64,000 nucleotides of DNA from Paenarthrobacter aurescens TC1 (GTDB lineage: Bacteria; Actinomycetota; Actinomycetes; Actinomycetales; Micrococcaceae): positions 1,116,001-1,180,000 of the forward strand of contig CP000474.1 in NCBI GenBank assembly GCA_000014925.1. Direction: 5' to 3'. Shown here in pieces: positions 53,441-61,618 of this stretch; position 1 is the first letter of the stretch, and the number at the start of each line of letters is the position of its first letter. The notes beneath the pieces are model-generated. The model worked only from the letters and a program-made list of their open reading frames with translations. It had not been told where the DNA came from and did no database searches. The position numbers and the translations under genes are program-made.

Positions 53441-54064
53441 GTGAGTATCGTGGTGAGGCGAACAGGTCAGGCGATGCGCGCCACTGAGACGAAGGCCAAC
53501 AGGCATGCAGTCGATGTGGTTTTGGGGCACTTAGGCGAGATCGGGCCGGCTGTGGCAGCACTGCGCCGGGAATCTTCGCGGCTTGCCGAGTGGGGCGAGG
53601 AACTGGCTCGTGTCAGGTTGCGCGGCGGGAGTGTTTTCGCCGCAGGCAGCGACGGATCCTCCCACGAGGCGCAGAGGTTCACATCCGAACTGAATGCCCA
53701 CGATCCCGTGAGCGGTTCGGGGTTCAAAGCCATCTCCATCACCAAGGCCGCGGCTGGTTCTGACGGCTCCGCCGGAAGCATGAGCGAGCAGGTATCCAAA
53801 CAGGTTCGCCGGGGTGACATCGTGGTCCTGCTCGCCGCGAAAGGGATCACCGACGAACTCCGGGAGGCTGCCGCCGCCGCGAAGGCGCAAGGTGCACGCT
53901 TATGGGCACTGACCGGCAAGGAATCCAAGGACCTCGCACAGTCGGTAAATGAAGCCATCTGCATCGATACCGATCCGCCACATGCCGAAGAAGCGCACCT
54001 AGTGGCGGTGCTGGCGCTTTGCGAGTGCTTCGAAGACGCACTGAAGAACATCAAGCCGGAGTGA
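53441..54064 (+). CDS. SIS-domain (GmhA-like) protein
   Basis: A 207-residue sugar-isomerase-fold protein: an N-terminal helix pair, GGSVFAAGSDGSSHEAQRFTSEL as the phosphate-binding loop, RRGDIVVLLAAKG, and the C-terminal HAEEAHLVAVLALCECFEDAL typical of GmhA/DiaA-type SIS proteins. GTG 53441 has GGAGG six bases upstream. It may bind or isomerise a phosphosugar; no heptose pathway gene is nearby. Confidence 0.75.
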   Translation: MSIVVRRTGQAMRATETKANRHAVDVVLGHLGEIGPAVAALRRESSRLAEWGEELARVRLRGGSVFAAGSDGSSHEAQRFTSELNAHDPVSGSGFKAISITKAAAGSDGSAGSMSEQVSKQVRRGDIVVLLAAKGITDELREAAAAAKAQGARLWALTGKESKDLAQSVNEAICIDTDPPHAEEAHLVAVLALCECFEDALKNIKPE

Positions 54065-54070
54065 TACGGC

Positions 54071-54135
54071 CCAACTAACTGGCAGTAGCGGTTGTTTTGA
54101 AGCGTCAGAACTACCGCTACTGCCAGCTACTTTGG
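54071..54135. repeat. Palindromic element, copy 1
   Basis: CTGGCAGTAGCGGT (54079-54092) and ACCGCTACTGCCAG (54113-54126) form a perfect 14-bp stem, with outer CCAA/TTGG extension. The left arm is about 22 of 26 bases identical to the left arm of the element at 55368. It begins 7 bases after the SIS gene and lies before the Old Yellow Enzyme gene. Confidence 0.85.
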
Positions 54136-54221
54136 CATGTGATCTGCGCCTCCTTCGGAATAGTTGCAGACGCCATACAGTTGCGCAGGATGAACGTGAT
54201 TCAATCTGAAAGGAACTGCGC

Positions 54222-55292
54222 ATGCTGTTTTCCCCTCTGGCCCTCGGCGAGCTTGAACTTTCCAACCGACTGGTGATGGCGCCCCTGACGCGCCTCCGCG
54301 CGGGTCAGAACGGGGTGCCGGGTTCATTGATCGCTGAGCATTATCGGCAGCGGGCTTCCCTCGGCTTGATCGTTAGCGAGGGCACCTATCCCACGCCCGC
54401 CGGCCAGTCATACCCGGGACAGCCGGGGCTCGTCACGGAGGAGCAAATCGCAGGCTGGAAGAAGGTCACCGACGCTGTTCACGCTGCGGGCGGACGCATC
54501 TTTGCCCAGATCATGCACGGCGGGCGCGTTTCGCACGCCGATATCACCAGTGGCCACGAGATCGTCGGCCCCAGCGCCGTCGCCATCGAAGGTGAAGTTC
54601 GCACGCCCAACGGCAAGCAGGCTTACCCGGTACCGCGCGAACTCCGCACCGACGAGCTCCCGGGAGTTATCCAGGAAATTGTCACCGCCTCCACGAACGC
54701 CATCGAGGCAGGTTTCGACGGCGTTGAGCTTCACTCCGCCAACGGCTACCTGTTGCACGAGTTCCTTGCGCCCAACTCCAACGTGCGCACTGACAGCTAC
54801 GGCGGCTCCCCGGAGAACCGGGCCCGCTTCGTGATCGAGACAGTCAACGCCGTGGTGGAGGCGCTCGGCGCAAACCGCGTAGGCATCCGCATTTCCCCCG
54901 AGCACAATGTGCAGGGAATTGCCGAGACAGACGCCGCCGACGTCCGCGCAACCTACGAGGTTTTGGTGGACACCATCGCACCACTGAACCTGGCCTACCT
55001 GAGCATCCTCCACCACGACCCCAAGAGTGCCTTGGTCCAGGGTCTCCGCGAGCGTTTCAACGGCACGTTCCTGGTGAACACCGGCTTCAGCGAAATCACT
55101 ACCCGTGACGAAGCTTTCGCCATCATCGAAGACGGCCTTGCCGACGCCGTAGTGGTGGGCCGCCCCGCCATTGCCAACCCGGACCTCGCACGCCGCTGGC
55201 GTGAAAGCCTGCCGCTCAACGAGCCGGACGCCTCCACCTTCTACGCAGACGGCGCCGAGGGCTACACGGACTACCCGTTCTACTCGAACTAA
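54222..55292 (+). CDS. Old Yellow Enzyme-family alkene reductase
   Basis: A 356-residue FMN-dependent TIM-barrel reductase. RLVMAPLTRLRAGQNGVPG at the start, FAQIMHGGRVSH and the substrate-binding pair in GVELHSANGYLLHEFLAPNSNVRTD (His-Ser-Asn variant of HxxN) mark the OYE/NemA class. It reduces activated alkenes, nitrate esters or quinones using NADPH. It is monocistronic, with its own terminator, and flanked on both sides by copies of one palindromic element. Confidence 0.9.
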   Translation: MLFSPLALGELELSNRLVMAPLTRLRAGQNGVPGSLIAEHYRQRASLGLIVSEGTYPTPAGQSYPGQPGLVTEEQIAGWKKVTDAVHAAGGRIFAQIMHGGRVSHADITSGHEIVGPSAVAIEGEVRTPNGKQAYPVPRELRTDELPGVIQEIVTASTNAIEAGFDGVELHSANGYLLHEFLAPNSNVRTDSYGGSPENRARFVIETVNAVVEALGANRVGIRISPEHNVQGIAETDAADVRATYEVLVDTIAPLNLAYLSILHHDPKSALVQGLRERFNGTFLVNTGFSEITTRDEAFAIIEDGLADAVVVGRPAIANPDLARRWRESLPLNEPDASTFYADGAEGYTDYPFYSN

Positions 55293-55312
55293 AGCGCAGC
55301 ACCCCAAGATAG

Positions 55313-55352
55313 ACCACGACGTCGGCACCCGCCTGGGCGCCGACGTCGTGGT
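55313..55352 (+). terminator. Terminator of the Old Yellow Enzyme gene
   Basis: ACCACGACGTCGGC and GCCGACGTCGTGGT form a perfect 14-bp stem with a 12-base loop, followed by TTT, 20 bases past the stop. Confidence 0.9.
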
Positions 55353-55367
55353 TTAACCCGTGCTCGC

Positions 55368-55431
55368 CCAACTGTCTGGCACTAGTGGTTGTTCTGAGCC
55401 TTGATAACAACCACACATGCTAGATAGTTGG
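55368..55431. repeat. Palindromic element, copy 2
   Basis: The arms CCAACTGTCTGGCACTAGTG plus GTTGTT (55368-55393) and their inverse (55406-55431) match at 21 of 26 positions around a 12-base loop. It is related to the element at 54071-54135. It lies between the OYE terminator and the GntR gene. Confidence 0.85.
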
Positions 55432-55470
55432 GGAATGTGACAGGACCGCTGCCTCGCCCGGTGCGTGCGT

Positions 55471-55480
55471 TCCTATAGGA
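55471..55480. promoter_or_regulatory. GntR operator TCCTATAGGA, regulator copy
   Basis: A perfect 10-bp palindrome 8 bases before the GntR start codon. Read on the minus strand it is part of AAATCCTATAGGAA, identical to the site at 56416-56429. Strong candidate autoregulatory site. Confidence 0.75.
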
Positions 55481-55488
55481 TTTGTGCC

Positions 55489-56187
55489 ATGGCTGAACCT
55501 TCCCCGTCCGTTGCCCGCGCTGGCTTTCCTGTCAGCCGCCAAGTGCTGGCCGACCATGTATACGAAGCCCTCCTCGAGTGGCTCATGGATGGTCGGTTGG
55601 AGCCCGGGGCAGCGGTGAGCATCGACGGGATGGCTCGCGAACTCGACGTTTCGCCGACGCCGGTGCGGGAAGCGTTGGCCCGTTTGGAGCACACGGGAAT
55701 GGTGCGGCGTGTGGCGCTAAAGGGCTACCGTGTGGCACCCGTGTTCACCCGCGAAGACTTCGCCGAACTCATGGAGGCCCGGTTGTCCATTGAGCCGGTC
55801 AACGCCCGATTGGCCTGTTCGCGGATGACCCCCGACGGTCTTGACGCTCTGAAGCAAGCTGTGGAGGACCTGAAAACTGCTCCCCGTGGGGGGTCGTTTG
55901 CGGAGTACCGCAGTTACCTGGAAGCCGATGAGCGCTTCCACCAACTCATCGCCGCGCAAGCCAGCAACCAATTTCTGCTGGCCGCCTACAACACGCTGGG
56001 CGGGCAGATCCAACGCTTCCGACTGTTTGGGGGAGTGGGCATCACCGACGCCGAGCAAGCGATCGCTGAGCACCAGGCCGTCCTGGACGCCATGATCAGC
56101 GGGGACCCGGAAAGGGCCGCTTCCATGATGGTGGATCACGTCCAGAAGGTGCGCGGCCGAGCGATGGCAGACGCGCCGGAGGACTAG
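55489..56187 (+). CDS. GntR-family regulator, FCD subfamily
   Basis: A 232-residue regulator. The N-terminal winged helix is at about 15-75 (VYEALLEWLMDGRLEPGAAV; LDVSPTPVREALARLEHTGMV) and a helical FCD effector domain follows at about 85-220 (EARLSIEPVNARLACSRMT; DERFHQLIAAQASNQFL; EHQAVLDAMISGDPERA) with metal-type His residues. ATG 55489 is chosen over 55465 on the basis of AGGA spacing. It very probably represses the downstream operon, releasing on binding a sugar-acid or polyol-derived ligand, because TCCTATAGGA precedes both units. Confidence 0.9.
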   Translation: MAEPSPSVARAGFPVSRQVLADHVYEALLEWLMDGRLEPGAAVSIDGMARELDVSPTPVREALARLEHTGMVRRVALKGYRVAPVFTREDFAELMEARLSIEPVNARLACSRMTPDGLDALKQAVEDLKTAPRGGSFAEYRSYLEADERFHQLIAAQASNQFLLAAYNTLGGQIQRFRLFGGVGITDAEQAIAEHQAVLDAMISGDPERAASMMVDHVQKVRGRAMADAPED

Positions 56188-56351
56188 GCCCGGCACTCCT
56201 CCTGAGCCGCGCCCGTTTCCGCCCGGCGCGCCCCTTTGGTGCCGGTTGCGCACCCGTTTCCGCTGTGCGCACCAGTGGTTACGGGGGCGTTAGGCGGCAA
56301 GTGGTGCGCCCCGCGCCCACATTGACAGCCAAAGTGACCCCCTTCACATCA

Positions 56352-56368
56352 TATATGTAAGACATATA
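56352..56368. promoter_or_regulatory. Inverted repeat TATATGT-AAG-ACATATA
   Basis: Perfect 7-bp arms with the GT-N3-AC core seen in many FadR/FCD-type GntR operators. It sits 26 bases upstream of a consensus -35 box TTGACA (56394-56399). It could be an activator site or a second repressor site. Confidence 0.5.
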
Positions 56369-56393
56369 GGATCTAGGAAGTTTCGCAAAAGGG

Positions 56394-56428
56394 TTGACAG
56401 CGTTCCATCGTTCGTAAATCCTATAGGA
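56394..56428 (+). promoter_or_regulatory. Promoter and operator of the tetrulose-type operon
   Basis: TTGACA at 56394-56399 is a perfect -35. The -10 region about 17-19 bases on is covered by AAATCCTATAGGAA with the palindrome TCCTATAGGA at 56419-56428. A repressor on this site would block RNA polymerase directly. Confidence 0.7.
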
Positions 56429-56456
56429 AACAGGATTCCACGAAGGAGTGATCATC

Positions 56457-57458
56457 ATGGCGTACACCGCCGAGAATTGGCCCATCACCGCGGCCCTCCT
56501 GCAGTTCCCCGGCATGGATGCCGCAGGGCAGCAGGTCAACGACGCCGATGCTTCCGTTTGGGCCGCCGTCCTCCAGGAAGTCAAGGATGCCGGTTTCGCT
56601 AACGCAGACCTCACCGATAGCTGGGTTCGCCCGGGCGACCTCAGCAAGGAACGACTTGCCGAATTCAAGCAGACCGCTGATGAAGTGGGCATTGGCGTGC
56701 CGGTGATCTCCGCCATCCGCCGCAGCGTCATCCATGCCACGGACTGGGCGGACAACCTCGCCTACAGCCACCGCACCATCGACGCCGCTGCGGAGCTGGG
56801 ATGTGAAGTAGTGTCCTTCGGACTTCACCAGGCCATCACCCCTGAGCAGCAGAAGCAGCTGTGGTTCTGGACCGTCGAGGGTTACAAGGACCCGGTGGGG
56901 GACAAGGAAGCGTGGGGCAACGCCGTCTCCCGCATCCGGGAACTTGGGATGCATGCGGCCGAGGCCGGCGTCCTCCTCTCCCTGGAAATGTACGAAGACA
57001 CGTACCTCGGAACCGCTGACTCCTCAGTGCAACTGGTCCAGGACATCGGCTTGGACAACGTTGGCCTGAACCCGGACCTTGGCAACCTGATCCGTTTGCA
57101 CCGGCCCATCGAGGACTGGCGCGAGATGGTGGCAAAGACCCTGCCGTACTCCAACTACTGGCACATGAAGAACTACATCCGGGACGAAGACGTGGCCCGG
57201 GACAGCTACATCACCATGCCGGCGCCCATGGAAAGCGGCCTTATCAACTACCGCGAGGCCTTCAGGTTTGCGGTTTCCGTCGGCTTCCAAGGCATTCTTT
57301 GCACCGAGCACTACGGCGGCGATGGCCTCAGCGTCACGGCAAGCAACCAGGACTACCTCCGCAGGCACGTCCTGCCCAAGACCGACGGCTATGAGCTCGG
57401 CCAGAGCCAGGTAGCCCAGGGGCGCCAAGTACCGGCAACGCAGCTCGCAGGAGTCTAG
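56457..57458 (+). CDS. Sugar-phosphate isomerase/epimerase-like TIM-barrel protein
   Basis: A 333-residue AP-endonuclease-2/xylose-isomerase-like protein. Metal-ligand type residues appear in order: DLTDSWV, VVSFGLHQAI, LSLEMYEDTYLG (Glu), LNPDLGNL (Asp), YWHMKNYIRDED (His, then Asp) and ILCTEHYGGDGL (Glu). The family includes sugar epimerases, isomerases and some decarboxylases and dehydratases, so the reaction here is open. ATG 56457 has AAGGAG eight bases upstream. First gene of the GntR-controlled operon and therefore probably near the entry step of the pathway. Confidence 0.78.
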   Translation: MAYTAENWPITAALLQFPGMDAAGQQVNDADASVWAAVLQEVKDAGFANADLTDSWVRPGDLSKERLAEFKQTADEVGIGVPVISAIRRSVIHATDWADNLAYSHRTIDAAAELGCEVVSFGLHQAITPEQQKQLWFWTVEGYKDPVGDKEAWGNAVSRIRELGMHAAEAGVLLSLEMYEDTYLGTADSSVQLVQDIGLDNVGLNPDLGNLIRLHRPIEDWREMVAKTLPYSNYWHMKNYIRDEDVARDSYITMPAPMESGLINYREAFRFAVSVGFQGILCTEHYGGDGLSVTASNQDYLRRHVLPKTDGYELGQSQVAQGRQVPATQLAGV

Positions 57459-57461
57459 GAA

Positions 57462-59216
57462 ATGACACAGATTTTCGACAACCCGGCAGACTTTGCCGAT
57501 GACGCGCTGGACGGCTTCGTGGCTGCCAACCGTGGCTACGTCGCACGCGTTGACGGCGGTGTGGTCCGCTCCACGGAAGTCCCCTCCGGCCAGGTTGCCC
57601 TGGTGGTTGGTGGCGGCTCGGGACACTACCCGGCCTTCGCCGGGCTGGTAGGCCCAGGCCTTGCAACGGGTTCGGCGTGCGGCAACATGTTCGCCTCCCC
57701 GGCGGCCGGCCAGGTTTACCGTGTAGCGAAGGCGGCCAACGCCGGTGGTGGAGTGCTGCTCAGCTACGGCAACTACGCCGGCGACGTGTTGCACTTCGGC
57801 CAGGCGCAGCTCCGGCTCAACGCTGAGGGCATCGAAACCCGCACTGTCACCGTCACGGACGACATCGCCAGCGCTCCGATCGAGCAGCTCGAGAAGCGCC
57901 GCGGCATCGCGGGGGACCTCACCGTTTTCAAGATTGCCGGCGCCGCCGCCGAAGCGGGACTGGACCTTGACGCCGTCGAGCGTCTGGCCATCAAGACCAA
58001 CTACCGGACCCGTTCGCTGGGTGTGGCCTTTGACGGCTGCACGCTTCCCGGCGCCAAGGATCCGCTGTTCCATGTTCCTGCAGGGCAGATGTCATTGGGC
58101 CTGGGGATTCACGGCGAACCCGGAATTTCCGAGCACCCGATGCCCACCGCATCCGAGCTGGCGGAGCTGCTGGTCACCAAGCTGCTCGCGGACAAACCTG
58201 AGGACGCCGCGGACCGCGTGGTGGCTATCGTCAACGGCCTTGGCACGGTGAAGTATGACGAACTCTTCCTCCTGTTCGGCAAGATCGAGAAACTACTGAC
58301 GGCGGCAGGCCTCACCGTGGTGGAGCCCGAGTGCGGTGAGCTGGTGACCAGCCTGGACATGTCCGGGCTCTCCCTGACATTGCTGTGGTTGGACGATGAA
58401 CTTGAGCAGTACTGGGCCGCACCGGCTGACACCCCGGCGTTCCGCAAGGGCAGCATGGCGCCCCGCGCGCCACGCGCCGAGGCAGCAATCGACGACGCCG
58501 AAACCGCCGACGTCGAGCAGCCCACCCCGGCAGCGGCTGAACTCGGGCGGCAGACCGTGGCCATCCTCGCCCAGGTGCGGGACGTCGTCGTCGAACATGA
58601 AGAGGAACTCGGCAAGCTGGACGCGATCGCCGGCGATGGTGACCACGGCATCGGAATGCGGCGCGGCGTCGATGCTGCCGCCGCCGCAAGCGAAGGCGCC
58701 GAAGGTGCTTCCGTTGCGCGCGTTCTGACAGCAGCCGGGGAAGCTTGGAGCGAGCGGGCCGGCGGGACGTCCGGGGCGCTGTGGGGTTCGGCAGTCATCG
58801 CGGCCGGGCAGTCGCTCGGGAACCGTGAAAGCTACACCTCGGAGGACGCGGCCGCCGCTGTGGACGCCTTCGTGCGGGCCATCACCGAACTCGGCAAAGC
58901 GGATCCCGGGGACAAGACCATGGTGGACGCGCTCCTGCCGTTCCGGGACACCTTCCTCACAGAACTCGACGGCGGTACTCCCGTTGACCGGGCCCTGGCA
59001 GTTGCCGCTGCGGCAGCCGAGTCCGCTGCAGCGAAGACAGCTGAACTTCGGCCGCTCAAGGGCCGGGCGCGACCGCTCGCGGAAAAGAGCATCGGGCACC
59101 CTGATCCGGGTGCGGTGTCCTTTGGGTTGATCGCCGCCAGGATCTCGCAATTTATCGATTCACAACTGGCCACCGCTTCTTCAGCGGCAGCGGCCGGAAA
59201 CGGAGCCCAAGCATGA
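57462..59216 (+). CDS. DhaK-DhaL fusion kinase (dihydroxyacetone/erythrulose kinase)
   Basis: A 584-residue ATP-dependent ketose kinase. The DhaK half has [19 protein letters not shown] and a substrate-binding His in [10 protein letters not shown] (about residue 217). The DhaL half (from about 370) has the Mg-binding [25 protein letters not shown] and [11 protein letters not shown]. Single-chain kinases of this kind act on dihydroxyacetone or on D/L-erythrulose; the latter is known from mycobacterial tetritol pathways. The RpiB and TPI paralogues in this operon favour an erythrulose. It starts 3 bases after the previous stop and overlaps the RpiB gene by 4. Confidence 0.88.
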   Translation: MTQIFDNPADFADDALDGFVAANRGYVARVDGGVVRSTEVPSGQVALVVGGGSGHYPAFAGLVGPGLATGSACGNMFASPAAGQVYRVAKAANAGGGVLLSYGNYAGDVLHFGQAQLRLNAEGIETRTVTVTDDIASAPIEQLEKRRGIAGDLTVFKIAGAAAEAGLDLDAVERLAIKTNYRTRSLGVAFDGCTLPGAKDPLFHVPAGQMSLGLGIHGEPGISEHPMPTASELAELLVTKLLADKPEDAADRVVAIVNGLGTVKYDELFLLFGKIEKLLTAAGLTVVEPECGELVTSLDMSGLSLTLLWLDDELEQYWAAPADTPAFRKGSMAPRAPRAEAAIDDAETADVEQPTPAAAELGRQTVAILAQVRDVVVEHEEELGKLDAIAGDGDHGIGMRRGVDAAAAASEGAEGASVARVLTAAGEAWSERAGGTSGALWGSAVIAAGQSLGNRESYTSEDAAAAVDAFVRAITELGKADPGDKTMVDALLPFRDTFLTELDGGTPVDRALAVAAAAAESAAAKTAELRPLKGRARPLAEKSIGHPDPGAVSFGLIAARISQFIDSQLATASSAAAAGNGAQA

Positions 59217-59695
59217 GCAACAACCACGGCTGGCGCATCGTCGTCGGCAACGATGAAGCCGGTGTCGAGTACAAGCAGGCACTCCTTGCCCTGCTGGAAG
59301 CGGACCCGCGCGTGGCTTCCGTGACGGACGTCGGCGTTGACTTCAACGACTCCACGGCCTACCCGCACGTCGCCGTCGATGCCGCCCGCAAGGTGGCTGA
59401 GGGCGAAGCTGACCGGGCCTTGTTGATCTGCGGCACGGGATTGGGTGTTGCGATTGCCGCCAACAAGGTCCCCGGAGTCCGCGCGGTTACCGCCCACGAC
59501 AGCTACTCCGTGGAACGGTCCGTCCTGAGCAACAATGCCCAGGTCCTGACGCTGGGCCAGCGGGTGATTGGCTTGGAACTGGCCAAAAAGCTCGTAGGGG
59601 AGTGGCTCGACCACCGCTTCGATCAAAACTCATCCTCCGCCGCCAAGGTGGACGCCATCTGCTCGTACGAGCCCGACTACACGAAGGCAGTCTGA
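59213..59695 (+). CDS. RpiB/LacAB-family isomerase
   Basis: A 160-residue isomerase: active-site Cys in [17 protein letters not shown], phosphate-binding His/Arg positions in [32 protein letters not shown]. The family interconverts aldose and ketose phosphates (ribose-5-P, allose-6-P, erythrulose-4-P). With the ketose kinase upstream, D-erythrulose-4-phosphate to D-erythrose-4-phosphate (DerI/EryI type) is the best guess. ATGA overlap with the kinase. Confidence 0.85.
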   Translation: MSNNHGWRIVVGNDEAGVEYKQALLALLEADPRVASVTDVGVDFNDSTAYPHVAVDAARKVAEGEADRALLICGTGLGVAIAANKVPGVRAVTAHDSYSVERSVLSNNAQVLTLGQRVIGLELAKKLVGEWLDHRFDQNSSSAAKVDAICSYEPDYTKAV

Positions 59696-59697
59696 CC

Positions 59698-60687
59698 ATG
59701 ACAATTTCCGAAACAACCGAAGGAAACCCGAGCAACGCAGCCCGGAAGATCGCCGTCGTCGGGTCCGGATACATGGGCGGCGGCATCGCCCAGGTGCTGG
59801 CGCTCGGTGGCGCGCGTGTTGCGCTTGCCGATGTTTCTGCCGAGGTAGCGCAGAAGAACTTCGACCGCCTGCTGGTGGAGTCGGACCAGTTCATCGCGGA
59901 TGGGCTTTTCCCTGAAGGTGCCACCGAGATCCTGAAGCAGAACCTATGGGCAGCCAAGGACATCGAAGAAGCCGTATCGGATGCGGACTTCATTGAGGAG
60001 TGCGTTCCGGAGGTGCTGGAAATCAAGCATCAGTCCTTGGCCCGGATCAGCGCCGCAGCCCGCCCGGACGCCGTGATCGGCTCCAACACGTCCACCATCT
60101 CCATCGCTGCCCTTGCCGAGGCCGTCACCAATCCGGAGCGCTTCCTCGGCGTGCACTTCTCCAACCCGTCGCCATTCATTCCGGGCGTCGAGATCATCCC
60201 TCACGCTGAAACTTCTGCCGCAACCGTGGCCGTGTCGCGCGAGCTGGTGCACGCTGCAGGCAAGCAGACCGCCGTCGTCAAGGACGTCACCGGCTTCGTG
60301 CTGAACCGCCTGCAATACGCGCTTTTCCACGAGGCAGCCCAGCTGGTGGAGCAGGGAATCGCAACAGCGGACGACGTCGACACCCTGGTGCGTACGACGT
60401 TCGGCTTCCGCTTGCCGTTCTTTGGTCCGTTCGCCATCGCGGATATGGCCGGTTTGGACGTCTATAACTTCTGCTACAAGTCGCTGCAGACCGGATTCCC
60501 GGAACGCTTCGCGACGCCGAAGATCCTCTCGGACCTCGTGGAAGCAGGCAAGCTCGGCACCAAGACCGGCGCCGGCTTCCTCAACGTTCCCGCCGAGCGC
60601 ACTCCGGAACTCATCGCCTACCGCAACAAGGCCTACGTCGCCATGCAGAAGCTCATTGAAGAGCTCGGCCCGGCCCCCATCAACTAA
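59698..60687 (+). CDS. 3-hydroxyacyl-CoA dehydrogenase-like oxidoreductase
   Basis: A 329-residue NAD-dependent dehydrogenase: KIAVVGSGYMGGGIAQVLAL Rossmann motif, SNTSTISIAALAEAV, the catalytic His in FLGVHFSNPSPFIPGVEIIP, and a C-terminal helical domain FVLNRLQYALFHEAAQLVEQG. Stand-alone members of this fold also oxidise non-CoA hydroxyacids (for example L-gulonate), which suits a sugar-acid pathway better than fatty acids. ATG 59698 is 2 bases after the RpiB stop; the frame from 59602 is not used. Confidence 0.82.
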   Translation: MTISETTEGNPSNAARKIAVVGSGYMGGGIAQVLALGGARVALADVSAEVAQKNFDRLLVESDQFIADGLFPEGATEILKQNLWAAKDIEEAVSDADFIEECVPEVLEIKHQSLARISAAARPDAVIGSNTSTISIAALAEAVTNPERFLGVHFSNPSPFIPGVEIIPHAETSAATVAVSRELVHAAGKQTAVVKDVTGFVLNRLQYALFHEAAQLVEQGIATADDVDTLVRTTFGFRLPFFGPFAIADMAGLDVYNFCYKSLQTGFPERFATPKILSDLVEAGKLGTKTGAGFLNVPAERTPELIAYRNKAYVAMQKLIEELGPAPIN

Positions 60688-60706
60688 GACTTTCAGGAGA
60701 AAACAC

Positions 60707-61471
60707 ATGACTTTCCCCGTAGAACGCACTGCGATTGTCACCGGCGCCGTTTCCGAACGCGGCATCGGCCGAGCCACCGTCAACTACCTGGCCGCGCAAG
60801 GCTGGAACATCGGCATCATCGATCTTGATGACGCCGCCTGCAAGATCGCAGCAAAGGAAATCGCCGCAGAATATGGTGTGCAGGCCCACGGTGTGGGCGC
60901 CAACGTAGCCAGCGAAGCCGAAGTCCGCGCAGCCATCGACGAGCTGGAGGCTGAGCTGCCGCAGATCGTCGCCCTGGCCAACGTTGCCGGCGTCAGCTCA
61001 CCCGTTGGCTACCTGGAACTCGAACCCGCCGAGTGGGACCGCGTCCTGAACATCAACCTCAACGGAGTCCACTACGCCACCCGCCGTGTGACCGAATCCA
61101 TGGTCAAGAACCGCATCGGGCGGATCGTGAACATCTCCTCCGTTTCCGCCCAACGCGGCGGCGGCACGTTCTCCAAAACCCCGTACTCCGTAGCCAAAGC
61201 AGGCGTCATTGGATTGACCCGCGCCACGGCACGCGAACTTGGCGAGTACGACATCACCGTCAACGCCATCTCTCCCGGGCCCATCGACACCGACATCATG
61301 GGCGGAACGCTGAGCCAGGAACGCAAAGATGAGCTCACCAAGGACCTTGTAGTGAACCGTGTGGGCTCCACCCGGGACATCGCAGCCGCCATCGCTTTCC
61401 TCATCAGCGAGGACTCCGGATACATTTCCGGGCAAACGCTGAATGTGGATGGCGGACTGTACATGCACTAG
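60707..61471 (+). CDS. SDR dehydrogenase (polyol/sugar type)
   Basis: A 254-residue classical SDR: IVTGAVSERGIGRATVNYLA, ANVAGVSSP, catalytic Ser in IVNISSVSAQRGGG, dyad YSVAKAG and SGQTLNVDGGLYMH. ATG 60707 has AGGAG seven bases upstream. It could oxidise a tetritol to an erythrulose, as D-threitol dehydrogenase does in mycobacteria, or act on a sugar lactone. Fifth gene of the operon. Confidence 0.88.
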   Translation: MTFPVERTAIVTGAVSERGIGRATVNYLAAQGWNIGIIDLDDAACKIAAKEIAAEYGVQAHGVGANVASEAEVRAAIDELEAELPQIVALANVAGVSSPVGYLELEPAEWDRVLNINLNGVHYATRRVTESMVKNRIGRIVNISSVSAQRGGGTFSKTPYSVAKAGVIGLTRATARELGEYDITVNAISPGPIDTDIMGGTLSQERKDELTKDLVVNRVGSTRDIAAAIAFLISEDSGYISGQTLNVDGGLYMH

Positions 61472-61480
61472 GGCTCGTCC

Positions 61481-61573
61481 ATGAAGACCTGGTCAAGAGA
61501 ACGCAAGATCTACCTTGCCGTGGGCATCCTTGCCTGCGCAGTGGGCATGGTGCTCATTTTCTTCCCGCGCTGA
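61481..61573 (+). CDS. 30-residue single-helix membrane microprotein
   Basis: ATG 61481 to TGA 61573 encodes a basic N-terminus (KTWSRERK), one hydrophobic helix of about 19 residues (IYLAVGILACAVGMVLIFF) and PR. It lies 9 bases after the SDR stop and 45 bases before the MFS gene. The ribosome site is poor (GGGCT), so translation may be coupled to the SDR. It could be an accessory to the MFS transporter. Confidence 0.45.
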   Translation: MKTWSRERKIYLAVGILACAVGMVLIFFPR

Positions 61574-61618
61574 TCGCGGCTGCATTAGTCATTTCCTGTC
61601 ACTCAAAGAGGAGTTTCA

